64,000 bases of DNA from Raphanus sativus (Eukaryota > Streptophyta > Magnoliopsida > Brassicales > Brassicaceae): the NCBI RefSeq assembly GCF_000801105.2, contig NC_079519.1, forward strand, positions 5,950,668 through 6,014,667, in the 5' to 3' direction. The notes below the pieces were generated by a model that was given only the letters and a program-made list of their open reading frames with translations, searched no databases and was not told the origin of the DNA. How positions within the stretch are numbered: the stretch's first letter is position 1; each line of letters opens with the position of its first letter. The translations under genes were made by a program, and so were the position numbers. Of this stretch, positions 44,178-56,799 are shown piece after piece.

Positions 44178-45538
44178 CCCTCTCTGCCGAATGTGTTGTT
44201 TTATAAAATACTTTTCTTATTTATCATAATTCTAAACTAATAGTAATTTTAAAAGTACAATTATTTTTTTAATTTAAAATTCATCATTTCAACTAATAAA
44301 AATTACATCAAAAACTTAAAACATGCATCTTTTTCAAACAAAATTTAATTTTAAAACATTTATCTTTTAAGAAATGTTTAGAAAATGTTTTTGTTAATAG
44401 TAAAAAATGAAAAAATGTATTAAATGATTTGATCAAATTAAAATTCTAAAATATATAATTTTTATCAATTCAAATATGGTATTATTTCAAAATTAAAATA
44501 TTTTATATGATATGTAATTCAATAAAAACAATAGTAAAATAAAAATATACTTTTGATCTCAATATATATTAAATGAAACTTCTATTCGTATAATTTTATA
44601 ATCATTTGTATCTTGTTATAACGAAACAAAAATTAAATTGTTGATCAGAAATTTTGAATGTGACTTTTAACAGTTTCAATAATTTATAATCGTTTTTAAA
44701 ATTCAAAATATAACAGATTTTTTTTTTAAAAAAATATTTTTTTTATTTGAATAATATATAATTAAAGAAAATAACAGAGAATAGACCAATTGATATTAAA
44801 TTTTAATCATTTAAAATTACTAAGTAATATATCATATTTATTTTAATCACATTAGATAATTAACTTTTATTTTAAAAATAATTATTTTTTTTTGAATTAT
44901 TAATTAATTTATTATTATTTAATAAAACATAGTATAGATTTAGATTAAAACTATTATAATGATAACACAGTTCACATGTTTTAATGATGCTCAATTAATG
45001 TTGTAACTAGATTTGTTTAAATTAATATTTCGTAGATTTTATTTTTGTTTATTGTCAATTTCAATAAATTGTCTTCTTTCTTTACTATTATTGTTTTGCG
45101 TATATTTTATGTTTGTTTATATCCAATTTCAATAAAATTGTCCTCTTTTATTTTATTATTTTATATATATTGTTTATGTTTCCAAAATACTAATTAATTT
45201 TTTAAAAAGATTTGATCAATAAATATAATTATATTTTAAATTTAATTTATCAATAAACTATTATATTACAGATTTAATAAACATTTATGTTTATCATTCT
45301 AGATATTTTAATTAATACATAAAAATTAAATTTTATTAAAAATCACTAATTATGGGTTTAAGATAGGTTTAGTGTTTATTAAAACAAAATGCTTTTGGGC
45401 TTCGTGTTGATTGGGTTTTGTTTTTGGTCAGACTAAAATACTAAAATTTAGATTTTAAATGATGACTAAATGAATTAAAACAAAATGCTTTTGGGCTTCG
45501 TGTTGATTGAGTTTTGTTTTTGGTCAGACTTTAACAAA
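44178..45538. other. Very AT-rich DNA with a duplicated 55-bp phrase
   Basis: Low-complexity A/T sequence without genes. Near the right end TTAAAACAAAATGCTTTTGGGC...GGTCAGACT occurs twice (about 45379-45433 and 45476-45530) with one mismatch, a direct repeat about 97 bp apart. Confidence 0.5.
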
Positions 45539-47393
45539 TCTATATATATAAAGTACAGTGTGTTCTCTCCTGCTGACACATAGGATGACACGTCACTAAG
45601 TTGTTCGACCACAGGACAACACGTGTCCTCATTTATTTAAACGCTGCGCATCATTTCTATTGAGTTTTGTTTATGTGTTGTGTTTTTGGCTGTGTCTGGC
45701 CCAATGCTCCTCCGCATCGTGTGGATTGTCGTGGGATCTCAGCTCGCGTTCGAAGATCCTCTCCTTCCCAAGCATCTCCTCCACACAACCCACCGGAATC
45801 AAAGCTCCACGCCATTGTGATAGCACCGCCCAAGCCGTCACTAATCCTCATCTCGATCCCATGGATAAGGCATCTTGAAGTTCCGGAGTCGTGCTCTGCT
45901 CTGGTAAGGATCGTCGTTGTCAACAGATCCGGCGAGAAGAAGATCGAGCAACGTTAATGGCTATTTCTTCCTCTTTTGCACATCTGGCTCTTCGTCTTCT
46001 GGCTTCTTTAAGTTAGGCCCCTGAACTTTTAACACGTGCAGAAACGTCCTATTGATGCCGCCCCAAACATTTCTGATCATGCAATCTAGACCCAACGAGT
46101 ATCCAGAATTTGCAACACTGGTCGTGTGGTTTCATCTTATTTCGTTTAGACCTCAGATGTTTCTGATTTGCTGAAATAACCTTGCAATGCCCCCCAAAAC
46201 TTCCAATTGTGCACTTTAAAACCCTGTAATATGCAATTATGCATCTAAATGCAACCTAAAATGATCATTATGAACTAAAATATGCATATAAAACTCAGAA
46301 AAATGTATGAAAAAGTACAGTTGACTAACATTTTTAAAAAGGTCAAAAATAAAAATATTGATGACAATATAAAATAATTATAAATTGGTGGTAAGTTTAC
46401 TAAATGATTTCTAACAATGATAATATAATAGATAGTAAAAATTGTAAAAAAAGATAGTAAGAATAATATAATACGAAAAAATATCTTGGATAAGTCCAAA
46501 CTTAATTAAATCATTAATCATGATAAAATAAGTAATATTATAAGTTCGAACAACTTTTCCCACCATCTCAACAAATGAGAAAAGAAAACATGATACATCA
46601 GTGTAAAATTTTAAAATGTATAATAAAATTCACATTTTTAACATTTGAATATTGAACCACATATATTAACAATACAGCGAATGCTCCATAAATAATTTTT
46701 ATAGCTAACAATACATCATATAGTCTTTATAACTAACAATACATCATATAGTTGATTGTTTGTTATCTTTTTGGTTTAGCCTAAACTTTGGTAATAAAAA
46801 AAAAAATTTACAGAATTCATTATTTTCAAAATTTTGTTAATGTGGGTTTGAAGAAACATAAAAAAACAACATGAATATACTTTTCTCAAAGATAATAATA
46901 CATAAATATATAACCTAACATATATTTGTAAATATTAAACAATAAAAAAACAATATCAAATTTTATGCTGCCAGCCTATTTTTTTAAAAGCTATATATGA
47001 ATAATATTTACTAAGTTAAATCAGGTTATTGGTTAGGAACACATCTTCCTAGCCAAGGCTACAACAATTCATTCAACTCTTTATAAATACTATAATTTCA
47101 GTTCGCAGATTATAACAAATCTTCAAAGGAAGATTATGTCAACTCTTGATTTTATTAATAAAAGTGAAGTGTTATATATATATATATATATATATGAATA
47201 ATTGATTACAATTTTTTTTGTCATTTTTATCATAAAATCAAAGAAAGTAATCATAATTCATTTAATAAAAATTAATTTATATTAATATAACATTTTAAAA
47301 TAAAAAAATATTAAACAAAAAACAAAATATTTACTCTAACTATTTAAATTATTTTCAAATTATAATCCCGCCCGTAGGGCGGGCCGGCCCTAG
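45539..47393 (+). mobile_element. Helitron, 1.86 kb, with a GC-rich captured segment
   Basis: Starts TCTATATATATAAAGTACAG after an A and ends with hairpin CCCGCCCGTAGGGCGGG, a short spacer and CTAG before a T. Near its left end it holds about 350 bp of GC-rich, gene-like sequence (45660-46010) unlike the AT-rich rest. Confidence 0.85.
45660..46010. other. GC-rich segment of unknown origin in the Helitron
   Basis: Contains open frames of 72-96 codons on plus and 88 on minus, none recognisable. The contrast in base composition and a GGTAAGGATCG-type donor at about 45903 suggest a captured exon or leader. I cannot name the source. Confidence 0.4.
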
Positions 47394-47856
47394 TTTACTA
47401 TACATAAGGAATACTTTTTATTTTATATTTCATCTCATTTCTTTTATTGTAGATGATTAATAGAAAAAAATTATCATTAATTTTGATAAGGAATTATTAT
47501 TTCTGATCATTCCTATGATTTTATTCTTACTCACTATTTTCTCTATTTATTCTCAGTGTTTCTGTGATGGCTCCCCGTTAGACTCTAGGTGTTTAGGTTA
47601 AAAGTGTATTTGGGGAAACTGGTGCAAAATATTTAAAATATATATTTAACAGATTTTCTGAATCAAAATATTGTTAGTATTATTATTAAGATTCATATTT
47701 TGCGGATCATATATTAATAATGAACAAATTGGGTGAGATATTTTGGTAACATATATTAAATATTTTTATACATTCGGAGTTTTTGTTCTAAATACGTCTC
47801 AGATGGTTGGCCAAGTTAATTAAGTTAAACTCGCAAGAATTTTCGGAGTGTGCAAA
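47394..47856. other. Gap between two Helitrons
   Basis: AT-rich, no feature. Confidence 0.3.
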
Positions 47857-49034
47857 TCTATACTATTATTTATAAAGTGATTATACTGATTTGTCACATT
47901 CTCTATAATTTTAGCTAATTTGATTATTTGTCATATTCATATTAGTTTTAGATTAAATCATCAATTTATTAATTTAAATAATAAAAATGTTTCGAAATTT
48001 TAATTAATTTATTAATTTAAATAGTAAAAATATTTCAAAACTTCTAATTGGAATTATGATTATAATTATTTTAACTTTCACAATATTCTTATTAGTTTTT
48101 CGCTTAAATCATTAATTTATTAGTTTAGATAATATAAATATTTTAAACTTCTAATTGAAATTACAATTATAATTATTTTAAACAAGTTAGCACCAATTAT
48201 TATTTTCATATGATGTAAGATGTTTTAAACTTTATAGTTTTATTTTCTCATTTTTTTTTTGAGTTTGAAAAACTATGAACAAATCGGTTTTATTACATGG
48301 AGTTTCAAATTATGAATTAGGCATTCTGAATTATATCGGTAGTTATTTCACGTGTATGTTTTACTACTGTTTAATCTATAAGAAAATATGTTTTGATATT
48401 AAGTTTAGAGAATTGTCTATGTAATCATGTTATGAACATGTGTTTAATGCTTTAGTTTTCAAATGGCTAAAATACATATATTTTTAATGAATAATTAGAT
48501 TTATCATTATATAATTAACCATAAATTAACTTAAATAATAAAACTATCATTATATGTTTTTTCTTTTATTAAAAGTAAACTTATGAAATATTAAGATAAA
48601 TCAATGTATGTATTGATCAAGTAAACCAATGAAATATTGTCATCATCTCAATTCATTTTTTTTTAATTCTTCTAAATTATCATCGAACTTCATTTTATTT
48701 TTTTATTAATTTTTTTCTTACTTGGATTTTATGTATTTTAGTGTTTTGTTTTGATAATTTAATACATATTTCTGATTCAAAATACAAAGTAGATTAAGAA
48801 ATACCAACACATTCTTACTTTACTTTATTGTGTAAAATATTTTATATGTAATTATGCTCTCATAGTTTTATAGTTTTCCTTTGTGATTAGGAGACGTAGA
48901 CCAAAACAAAAATCAAAGAAAACTAAAATGATTAATAATATAGAAAATAAGTTATCATGGTGTTCAAATCATAATAAATATGTTAAAAATATTAGTAAAA
49001 CGATTATGTCCACATGTGCGGGCAAATCACCTAG
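47857..49034 (+). mobile_element. Helitron, 1.18 kb
   Basis: Starts TCTATACTATTATTTATAAAG after an A and ends CCACATGTGCGGGCAAATCACCTAG before a T. The hairpin is partly decayed compared with CCCGCACATGTGCGGG, present almost intact at the related end at 55293. AT-rich and non-coding. Confidence 0.7.
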
Positions 49035-49218
49035 TATTAAAGAAATTAAAATTGATATTTACGATTTTATTGGCCATTTTTATTGATTTTGTTTGTTACC
49101 CAAGATTTAAACTCATGAATTAACAAACAAAAAGTTATGAAAATATCTTAATATGACGAATGCTATTCTTAATTTTGCAATTCACATTAAAATTTATTTG
49201 GAATACTTTAATATTTGA

Positions 49219-49260
49219 CTAGGTGTTTTCATGCACCATGTGCAGAAATAAATTTTTTAA
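49219..49260 (-). mobile_element. Helitron 3' end, minus orientation
   Basis: CTAGGTGTTTTCATGCACCATGTGCAG at 49219 is, reversed, a GCACATGGTGC hairpin, spacer and CTAG, preceded on the plus strand by A. The other end is not clear; a TATAGA at about 49954 has G rather than T after it. Confidence 0.5.
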
Positions 49261-50118
49261 AATTTAAATTATAGTTAAAATAAATTTTAATTTTAATTAT
49301 ATGTAGAAATTAAGATACAATGAATAAATTTTTATTTAATTTTTAATTTAAATCAAATTCTATAAAATTTAAGAGAAAGCTTTGTTAGATATATAATTTT
49401 CAAAACATAAATCTAATAATATTTCTAAAATTGTAATATTCAGAATAAATATATTTATAATTTTTAATATTAAAAATAAATATATTAGTTATTAATATAT
49501 TTTCATAATTATGCAAAAAAGAATATTTATATAGAAAGTTAATATTAATGATGATATATGAATTAATATTTAATAGCAATTGCCATGTTTAAAAAAATCT
49601 TACCAAGATTTTAAAGTTTTATAAGGAAAATTGCAATGTCACAATTAAGTTAATGTCATATCATATTTTTTGTAAATTATGTCATCTTTTTTTTTTGTTG
49701 AAATTGGACGTGGTAATGACATGTATCAAATCACTTCACAAATAATGTATAGAAAATGATCTTTGTAAAACAAAATTCATAGTGTGCTGCTGTTAAAAAT
49801 GTCAAATATATCATAAGCACTAAATCAAAAATAAGTTTTACAAAAATTTATAAGGTTGAATAATAATTGTATATATTAGAATTATGCTTTTATGGTTTGT
49901 ACTTTGTATAGTTAGGAATTTTTGCTTTTAACACAAACGTTTTTAAATTGTAGTATAGAGTTCGGTTGATATACTTCGTTTGATTTTCTGGCATAAGTAA
50001 CGTTGATGACAAAACACATGGTATGTATACGACATGTGTTTAGGCATACCAACATGAGTTGAGGGATACCAACTAGAGCTTAGAATTCAAATGAAATGTG
50101 TGTTACTCGATACATACG
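49261..50118. other. AT-rich stretch, probably interior of the minus-strand Helitron
   Basis: No gene seen. GGTGACAAAACACATGGTATGTAT near 50006 and 50151 is a direct duplication; its second copy is part of the subtilase relic. Confidence 0.4.
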
Positions 50119-50526
50119 ACAATTGTATTGCCATCACCGAGAACCACTTTGGTGACAAAACACATGGTATGTATGTATTCCTGGCTGCAACGGTTAAATC
50201 CACGGTGCTAAGCTTGTAATTTAAGCCGTATTCGGACCAGTGTTACCAGCGCATTTACAGGGATGATCCCTTTTGATAGAGCGTGAATTGAGTCTTCCTC
50301 GAACGGGTACACCTGAATACTAGCTAAGCTATAGAGATGGTGATGATGCCAAACACCGTCAGCAATGACATCATCGAACGTTGACAGTATTTTTATCATC
50401 TCTACCTTCTCCCGCACAGACTCGGTAAGCAGTGGTTCTAGAGGATGGAGCGGCACCTCTCACCGTTCCGTTTCCAAAGAAGCTTATTGTCTACAGGTCA
50501 GTAGTGTCTTGCGCAATCAGCTTGCT
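50119..50526 (-). pseudogene. Decayed subtilase exon (third SBT4 relative)
   Basis: The minus strand holds scattered pieces of the large catalytic exon: KLIAQDTT, FFGNGTVRGAAPSS, STFDDVIADGV, IHALSKGIIPVNA and [14 protein letters not shown], in four or more frames with stops. The GHGTHTAS block with the catalytic His is deleted. It matches exon 5 of the intact subtilase at 34251-34737 and shows that the SBT4 tandem group once extended to this side. Confidence 0.8.
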
Positions 50527-50987
50527 GCAAAATGACTAGCGGATCAATCTCCTCCCAAAATAAAACAAGACTTTTGATTCAACATCTCAAGTCACAGCTC
50601 CTACACGAAGTGTCTTAGATAAGACTAATCTTAGGCCTCTAACGTAATTTTTACGTTTGCAGACAATAATAGTCTTTTTAAGTGATTAGACACGAAAACC
50701 AGTCATCATTAGCATAAAATGTTGTGCTTAACTTAAGCTGTTTGAAAGGCAACAACTAAAAACCCCACAAGAACATTGATGGTGCGGTCAATAGTCATAA
50801 CTAGTAAATAAAAAAGAACAACTATCCGTCGGAGCTATTCAATAGTTAAAGCACAAACCATTTTTGAGTCAAACGCTTACACTTATAATAACCCCACACG
50901 AAGTGCTCCGGGGGATTCACAACTTATGGTTACAAAGAAAAACTAGACTACCCAGAATAAAGAGTTTAATAATGTTAATAAACTCTT
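50527..50987. other. Between subtilase relic and Elongin C
   Basis: Includes the 3' UTR side of Elongin C. No separate feature. Confidence 0.4.
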
Positions 50988-51835
50988 TCAAGTGTGAAGA
51001 TAATTAGCAGCCATCATGAGCTCCAAGGTCAGCTCAGGCTCAATGTGGAACTCGGTCTCTTTGCCTCTGTAAGAGAAAATACAAACTCTTAAGAAGAAGT
51101 AAAGATTGAGACAGGGGAGTTCTAAAAGTGGGAAAATCTCAAAGCAGCATGATTGTAAACAATATCACTTTCCTTTAACACTGCAATGGCACAAGAGACT
51201 CCTAAAGATGGAAACTTTATTGTGAAATTGAATAGAATAGGGGTAAAGAGTTTGGCATGAAACTAATTAGTGAAACTTAGATAGATGAAACTGGTGATTA
51301 GGTTCTAGAGATCAGATTAGAGCAAGTGAGAGAAGAGAATGGACCTGGAGTATTGAAGAGACCAATAGAAGTACTGGCAAATCTTCTCAAGAATTGTAGT
51401 GCTGATATCAGGGAAAGTCACCACGCCATCTTTCGACTCCGAAAACCCACCTACCCAATGGAAACAACAACAACAACAAGAGAGTTTCTTGAAACATCTT
51501 TCATCTCTAAACAACTGGAATCACATGTTGATATGTAAACACACTTGGTTTCTCATGAACAAATAAAAAATCGCTATGGCTTTGGATCTGATTCGAAATT
51601 CAATCACACAATTGAATTTCGAATTTAAAAAAAAAAAAATTCTGACAAAAAGCTTTAGGTCAAATATATTTGAAGGAAATCAAGAAAAAAGATGACAAGA
51701 AGAACAAGTAACCCTAAAAAAAACAGAACCTGGAGAAGTGAGCATGCTTCTTATAGTCTGTGAAACCATGGCGGCTTCCTTGTCGATCACGAACTCGAAA
51801 CCCTCCATGCTTATCAACTTCACCGTCTCTCTCAT
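50988..51835 (-). CDS. ELC: Elongin C (SKP1/BTB-fold), At5g59140-like
   Basis: Three exons (51730-51835, 51345-51450, 50988-51066) with GT-AG borders encode 96 aa, the usual plant length. Blocks: MRETVKLISMEGFEFVIDKE, AAMVSQTIRSMLTSPGGFSE, DGVVTFPDISTTILEKICQY, FYWSLQYSRGKETEFHIEPE and the end MMAANYLHT. Elongin C adopts the SKP1/BTB fold, binds Elongin A and, in animals, BC-box cullin ligases; in plants it is nuclear and linked to transcription elongation and ubiquitylation. The sequence is nearly invariant, with no defect. A (GAA)n-like leader precedes the start. Confidence 0.95.
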
Positions 51836-52038
51836 CTTCTTCTTCCTCCTCCTCCTCGTCTATGTCGCCTTTGGTTTCCTCTCTTGTCTTCTACCGCGCG
51901 TGATTTTAACTCGCTGAGATGGATGGAGGCCCCATTTTCTTGTGTATAATCTTTTTAGTATTAGCCCAATACTCGGCCTTTTTGCTTTGCTAACAAAAGT
52001 AATATTTTATTACTCACTCACTTATTCTAAAGTAAATA
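51836..52038. promoter_or_regulatory. Upstream region of Elongin C
   Basis: A GAGGAAGAAG-rich leader on the minus strand, then AT-rich DNA up to the Helitron that starts 204 bp from the ATG. No clear TATA box. Confidence 0.35.
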
Positions 52039-52299
52039 TCTATACTATTAAAACTGAAGTACATTTGAGAAATCACCCTTACTTCATCTTAATATTTACC
52101 AATTCATGCCACTGAAATTTAGATCATTATTTATTTCTTTCATTAAAAGCATTTTTATTATTGTAGAGTGTAATTCTACTTACCGAGAATGAGTGTTTGG
52201 TTTGTTATGCAATTAATACTTGAATTTAGTATGGAAATGTAAATCGCTTTGTATAGAAAACAAATTCAAGCCGAAATCAAATTATTGAATGGTACGATT

Positions 52300-52425
52300 T
52301 AAATACAACCAAAGACTCCAATCTTAACAAGATTTTTCCTAAAAGTAGACAATCAATTAAGATATTTGAACTACCATAATTTAGATAGGTCCAATTATTA
52401 AGATTGGAGTCTTTGGTTGTATTTA
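52300..52425. repeat. Foldback with perfect 28-bp arms
   Basis: Arms at 52300-52327 and 52398-52425 are exact reverse complements and enclose a 70-bp loop. The arm contains CCAAAGACTCCAATCTTA. A further copy of ATTTGAACTACCATAATTTA lies in the loop and again at about 52447. Confidence 0.9.
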
Positions 52426-52924
52426 CATCTAATAGTTTATAACCATATTTGAACTACCATAATTTACAGGAGACGGTGATCGATGTAGGCAGAGTTTAAT
52501 AAGAAAAAAAAATCATTTCTGGTTTATTTTTTAAATCAAACGGTTACTATGTGGTGGATAATTTTTAATTAAAGACTAGATTCTGATCCGTCATTTAAAA
52601 AGTGAGTATATTTTTTATTTTACATTTTTGTTTTGAATTTTAGCTTTCATAAATTGCGTAAAAGTGATATATACATATATATTGTTTTATCTTTAAATAA
52701 AGAAAAATAATAATTGGACTAAATCTATATAGATAGGTCATTTTCTAATTTAATAGAATATATAAAGATATTTTGGGCGATATCGTGTGTGGTGAATTTT
52801 TTTTGTGTTGACAAAAAACTGATTTAATAGTTTAGATGAAATATTTATTAATTATATGATTATTTATATGATGGACTAATACAATTAATTATATGATGAC
52901 ATATATATGATACATAATAGTGAT

Positions 52925-53160
52925 TAGGGCTAGGAGTTCAGGTATCCATTCCGGTTCGTTACGGATCCGTTTGGATTTCCGGAGTCAAAGATTTCAGCCC
53001 CATTCATATATTTCTAAATTTTAATTCGAATTATGACTAGGGTTGGGTGTTCAGGTATTCATTCAGATTCGTTTCAGATCTGTTTGGGTTTTGGGTTTCT
53101 GCGGTCAAAGGATTTCAGCCCCATTTAGATATTTCTAAATTTCATTTCGAATTATATTCA
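52925..53160 (+). repeat. Direct duplication of about 115 bp
   Basis: TAGGGYTRGGNGTTCAGGTA followed by GATTTCAGCCCCATTYATAT occurs at about 52925-53033 and 53038-53150 with roughly 80 percent identity. Confidence 0.75.
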
Positions 53161-54169
53161 GATCTTTGCGGGTTTAGTTCGGGTTCGAAAAACCCATTTA
53201 AATTTTTTAAAAAATTATTATATATTTTGAAATTCTTAAAATCTATAAACAAAAATATATTGTATATAAATATGAATAAAAAATATCATAATACCTAAAC
53301 TTAACATATAAATTGGTTTGGTTTTAATTTTGGATCAAAAATCAATAATTATTTTTAATATTTTTGGTGCTTTGAGTGTACTTCCACTATTTTAGATATT
53401 TATATTTGAATATTTTATATATTTTCAAGTATTTAAACCAACATAAAAGTATCATATATATTCTAGATGTTTTAATATAAATTAAAACTAAAAATAATTA
53501 ACATATATATATATATATAAGTATATAAATATTTTCAGATACAGTTTGATATCCAAAATACTTCGGTTCGAATTGGTTATGGTTTCAGTTGTCTAATAAA
53601 TATCAAAATTTTGAATAATTTGGATATTTAATCAATTTTGGTTCAGGATTGGTATTACTCTTTTAGATAGTGATCGGTTCGGTTCTTCAGATTTGAATAT
53701 TTTCTATTCAGTTTTGATATTGACATAAAAATAAATAGCAATATATTTTTGAAATATACACCCGCATGGGCGTGCGGATCAAAATCTAGTAAACATTATT
53801 CAACAGAACTTACCAACCCACTAACTGATTGGTTGGTGCTCTAAGTTTAGATTTTTTGGTTTAGAAAAAAAACTGTTAGTTTTTTGCTTTGACTTTAATT
53901 TTTTTTGCTGTATATTTATTTTCAAAGAACTTAATAAAACCCGTAGAAAAATTGATTTTAAAAGTTTATATATTTTATTTTCTAACTTTTTTGCTGTAGT
54001 TTTATTTTTTAAATGTAAAACATGATTGATTTGAATAATTGCTTTAGAAAAGAAATGGATGTCCAAAGCATCTACAGCTACTACTAATTATTCCACGGCT
54101 TAAACGATCATAATTTTTAAGTGTCAATTAAGATAGCTAATCAGTTTCACGAACCTCTTAAAAGGCATT

Positions 54170-55030
54170 ATGATTTTAGGTTTTTTATTTATTAAATAAT
54201 TACAATAATTTTATATTAAAAATATTAGATTGTAAGTTATATTAGATAATTGATTACAAACTAATATGATAAAATCATCAAAATAAAAACTTACTTTAAA
54301 AAATATAATTTCTATATATTGTTGTTATATGGAAATAATTTTTTATTATAAAACTGTAAGATATAGAACAATATATAATTAAATATTAACTATTATTATT
54401 TGAGAAGTGATTTTGTTTATGTGTCATGTTCTCATGATTTTAGGTATCTGATTTAAATTTCCCCTTTATCATATAATTAAATTAAACGAAAATTTGTTAT
54501 GTGTCATATTCTCTATGATTTTAGATATTTGATTTAAATTGCCCATTTATTATATAATTAAAACAAAATTATATTAATAATAATATATTAAATTTTATAT
54601 TAACTAATTGATTATAGATTAATATGATAAATTATCAGTTTTATATATATATATATATATATTAAAGAAGATAATTCTCATATAGATATTTTGTTGTTAT
54701 CTGGAAACAAATTTTTATATTATAAAATGTCAATACATAAAAATTTTAAAATTAAATATTAATCAGTCAAAAGTAATTTTGTTTATGTGTCATATTTTTT
54801 ATGATTTTACGTTTTTATTTATCAAATAATTAACATAATTTATATTAAAAATATTAGATTGATGACAAAAAAAATAGATTATAAGTTATATTAGATAATT
54901 GATTACAAACTAATATGATAAAATCATCAAAATAAAAACTTACTTTAAAGTTGTTATCTGGAAATAATTTTTTATTATAAAACTGTAAGAAATAGAACAA
55001 TATATAACTAAATATTAACCAATCAAAATT
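54170..55030. repeat. Three direct copies of a 220-330 bp AT-rich unit
   Basis: The series ATGATTTTAGG, ATATTAGATTGTAAG, ATTGATTACAAACTAATATG, ATAAAACTGTAAGA/AATGTCAATACA and AATATTAAC occurs at about 54168-54395, 54445-54765 and 54798-55020. The first and third copies are the most similar; the third has a small insertion (GATGACAAAAAAAATAGATT). It lies upstream of the Helitron end at 55293. Confidence 0.75.
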
Positions 55031-55125
55031 ATTTGTATAAAAGATTTTCTAAAATATTTCTAATATACATGTGCTTTTAAAAGTTTATCACAATAATAAA
55101 TATATACATATTGAAGAATTTTTTT

Positions 55126-55129
<4 letters not shown>

Positions 55130-55168
<39 letters not shown>
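55130..55168. repeat. (AT)n microsatellite
   Basis: About 19 AT units. Confidence 0.9.
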
Positions 55169-55171
<3 letters not shown>

Positions 55172-55267
55172 ATTTATATTTTTTTGTTAAAGCATAAACA
55201 ATTATTTACTATAATAATTTTTAAATTAATAAGACATAAACTAATAATTAGCTGTAAATGGATTATT

Positions 55268-55293
55268 CCCGCATGTGCGGGAAAAACACCTAG
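55268..55293 (+). mobile_element. Helitron 3' end
   Basis: Hairpin CCCGCATGTGCGGG, spacer AAAAACAC and CTAG before a T. The matching TC start was not found; the triplicated unit at 54170-55030 is probably inside this element. Confidence 0.7.
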
Positions 55294-56420
55294 TTAAAAA
55301 TATATATACTAAAATAATGATAGTAATTTTCTATTTTAAAATCCTAAACAAAAGATAATTACAACGGATTACTCGGTAGTAATTTCCTTTTATTATGTGT
55401 GATGTTTTAAAAATATTTAATACTTTAAAATGTATATACTAAGATAATAAATAACTAATTTTTAAATTTATTTAATAGCAAAAAGAAAATTTAAACTTAT
55501 TTAATAATTTTTTTTGTTGAAATTTTCCTTTAAAATCCTAAACAGAAAAATTATTTGATAAAATAAGATTGTGATTATTAAAATATTATTCGATAGCAGT
55601 AATTTAATTTATTTTCTTACAGAATATATACAATATAGAAAGCTCGCAGTTCTATATATTTCAATTAACTATAATTAATACTCCTTCCATTCTTTTCTAA
55701 TAGTCATTTTAGTATTTTTAATTTGTTCCAATATTGTAAACGTTTTCGAAAATATAGGCCAAAAATTATCAAATTTGACTTCTTTTAATCTTCTAACATG
55801 ATCTATCGCAATAATGGCTGGAGTCAATTAAGCACATATATATAAAGGTTAAAGTAGGTATTATATAAGTAGCCAAAATTTGGGGGAAATGCTCTAAAGC
55901 GTCACTTAAAACAGAGCAGATGGAGAATTATTTTGGAAAATAATTAAAATTGAAGTATTTATCAAAAATAAAATATTAAAATACTAGTTACTAATAAACA
56001 TGATTCGAAGAAGATTGTATATAAGTTAAAATGAATATATAACTTATAATACCGAACTATCAATACAACTCTATGTCTTGGAATTTAACTTATCCTTTTT
56101 GATTTATAAAGATTCATTGCTAACTATAACTATATTTTTCCTAAATCTAAGCATTCTAACAACACTATGTAATAATTTCGTTTGACTGTACATGCATTTT
56201 ATATGGTTTCAAATGAATCATGGGTATGTAACCAAACAAGATCTCTAAATTTGGTAAATTACATTATAAATTTAGTAATAAACATATATCTTATTTGGTC
56301 TTGATATGTTTGTAATTTTATAACATATAAAGTTGCATACAAGATAATTTGTAGCATATATATTTCTCAAAAAGAAAGTATATAGAATGTGGCATTATAT
56401 TTTCTATAAAATGACTTCCC
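55294..56420. other. AT-rich stretch, probably Helitron interior
   Basis: No gene, no clear border on the left. Confidence 0.3.
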
Positions 56421-56449
56421 GTGCGACATCGCACGGATTCTTTACCTAG
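56416..56449 (+). mobile_element. Helitron 3' end upstream of the AAA-ATPase
   Basis: Hairpin CCGTGCGACATCGCACGG, spacer ATTCTTTAC and CTAG before a T. It ends 350 bp upstream of the AAA-ATPase start codon. Left border not identified. Confidence 0.75.
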
Positions 56450-56708
56450 TATAACATAATAAAAATCTATACATATTAGCTCAAGATCGCTAGAAATTCG
56501 TATTGGTAACGTGTTATAAAATTTTAAAAAAAAGAGAAAAATTTGTGTGTCTTATTCATTGAGTAATATATCTTTTATATAAGATTATAATAACTTGGAA
56601 ACAAAATCTAACTTGGAGTGGAGAACAAGTATATCTAAACTTTCCATATGGACATCATCAATATTCATAACAATTTTAAATACACGCATTGTTTTTTCGA
56701 ATAATGTC

Positions 56709-56716
56709 TATAAATA
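56709..56716 (+). promoter_or_regulatory. TATA box of the AAA-ATPase gene
   Basis: TATAAATA lies 84 bp upstream of the ATG, a suitable distance for a short leader. Confidence 0.6.
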
Positions 56717-56799
56717 AGAGTGTTACACGCTAATCCAAACGACTCAAACACAAGTCTTTTTTTTTTAACAAACTCAAACACAAGTCTTACTTGACGAAA

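Larger units (their letters stand above)
52039..53789 (+). mobile_element. Helitron, 1.75 kb
   Basis: Starts TCTATACTATTAAAACTGAAG after an A, the canonical Brassicaceae Helitron start, and ends with hairpin CCGCATGGGCGTGCGG, spacer ATCAAAAT and CTAG before a T. Inside are a 28-bp foldback (52300-52425) and a duplicated GTTCAGGTATYCATTC block. No coding content. Confidence 0.92.

Noticed and set aside
49219..49957. Complete minus-strand Helitron of about 740 bp
   Set aside because: The candidate 5' end TCTATACTACAA near 49957 is followed by G on the plus strand rather than T, so only the 3' end is claimed.
55268..56449. GC-rich hairpins as transcription terminators
   Set aside because: Fixed spacer plus CTAG before T identifies Helitron 3' ends.
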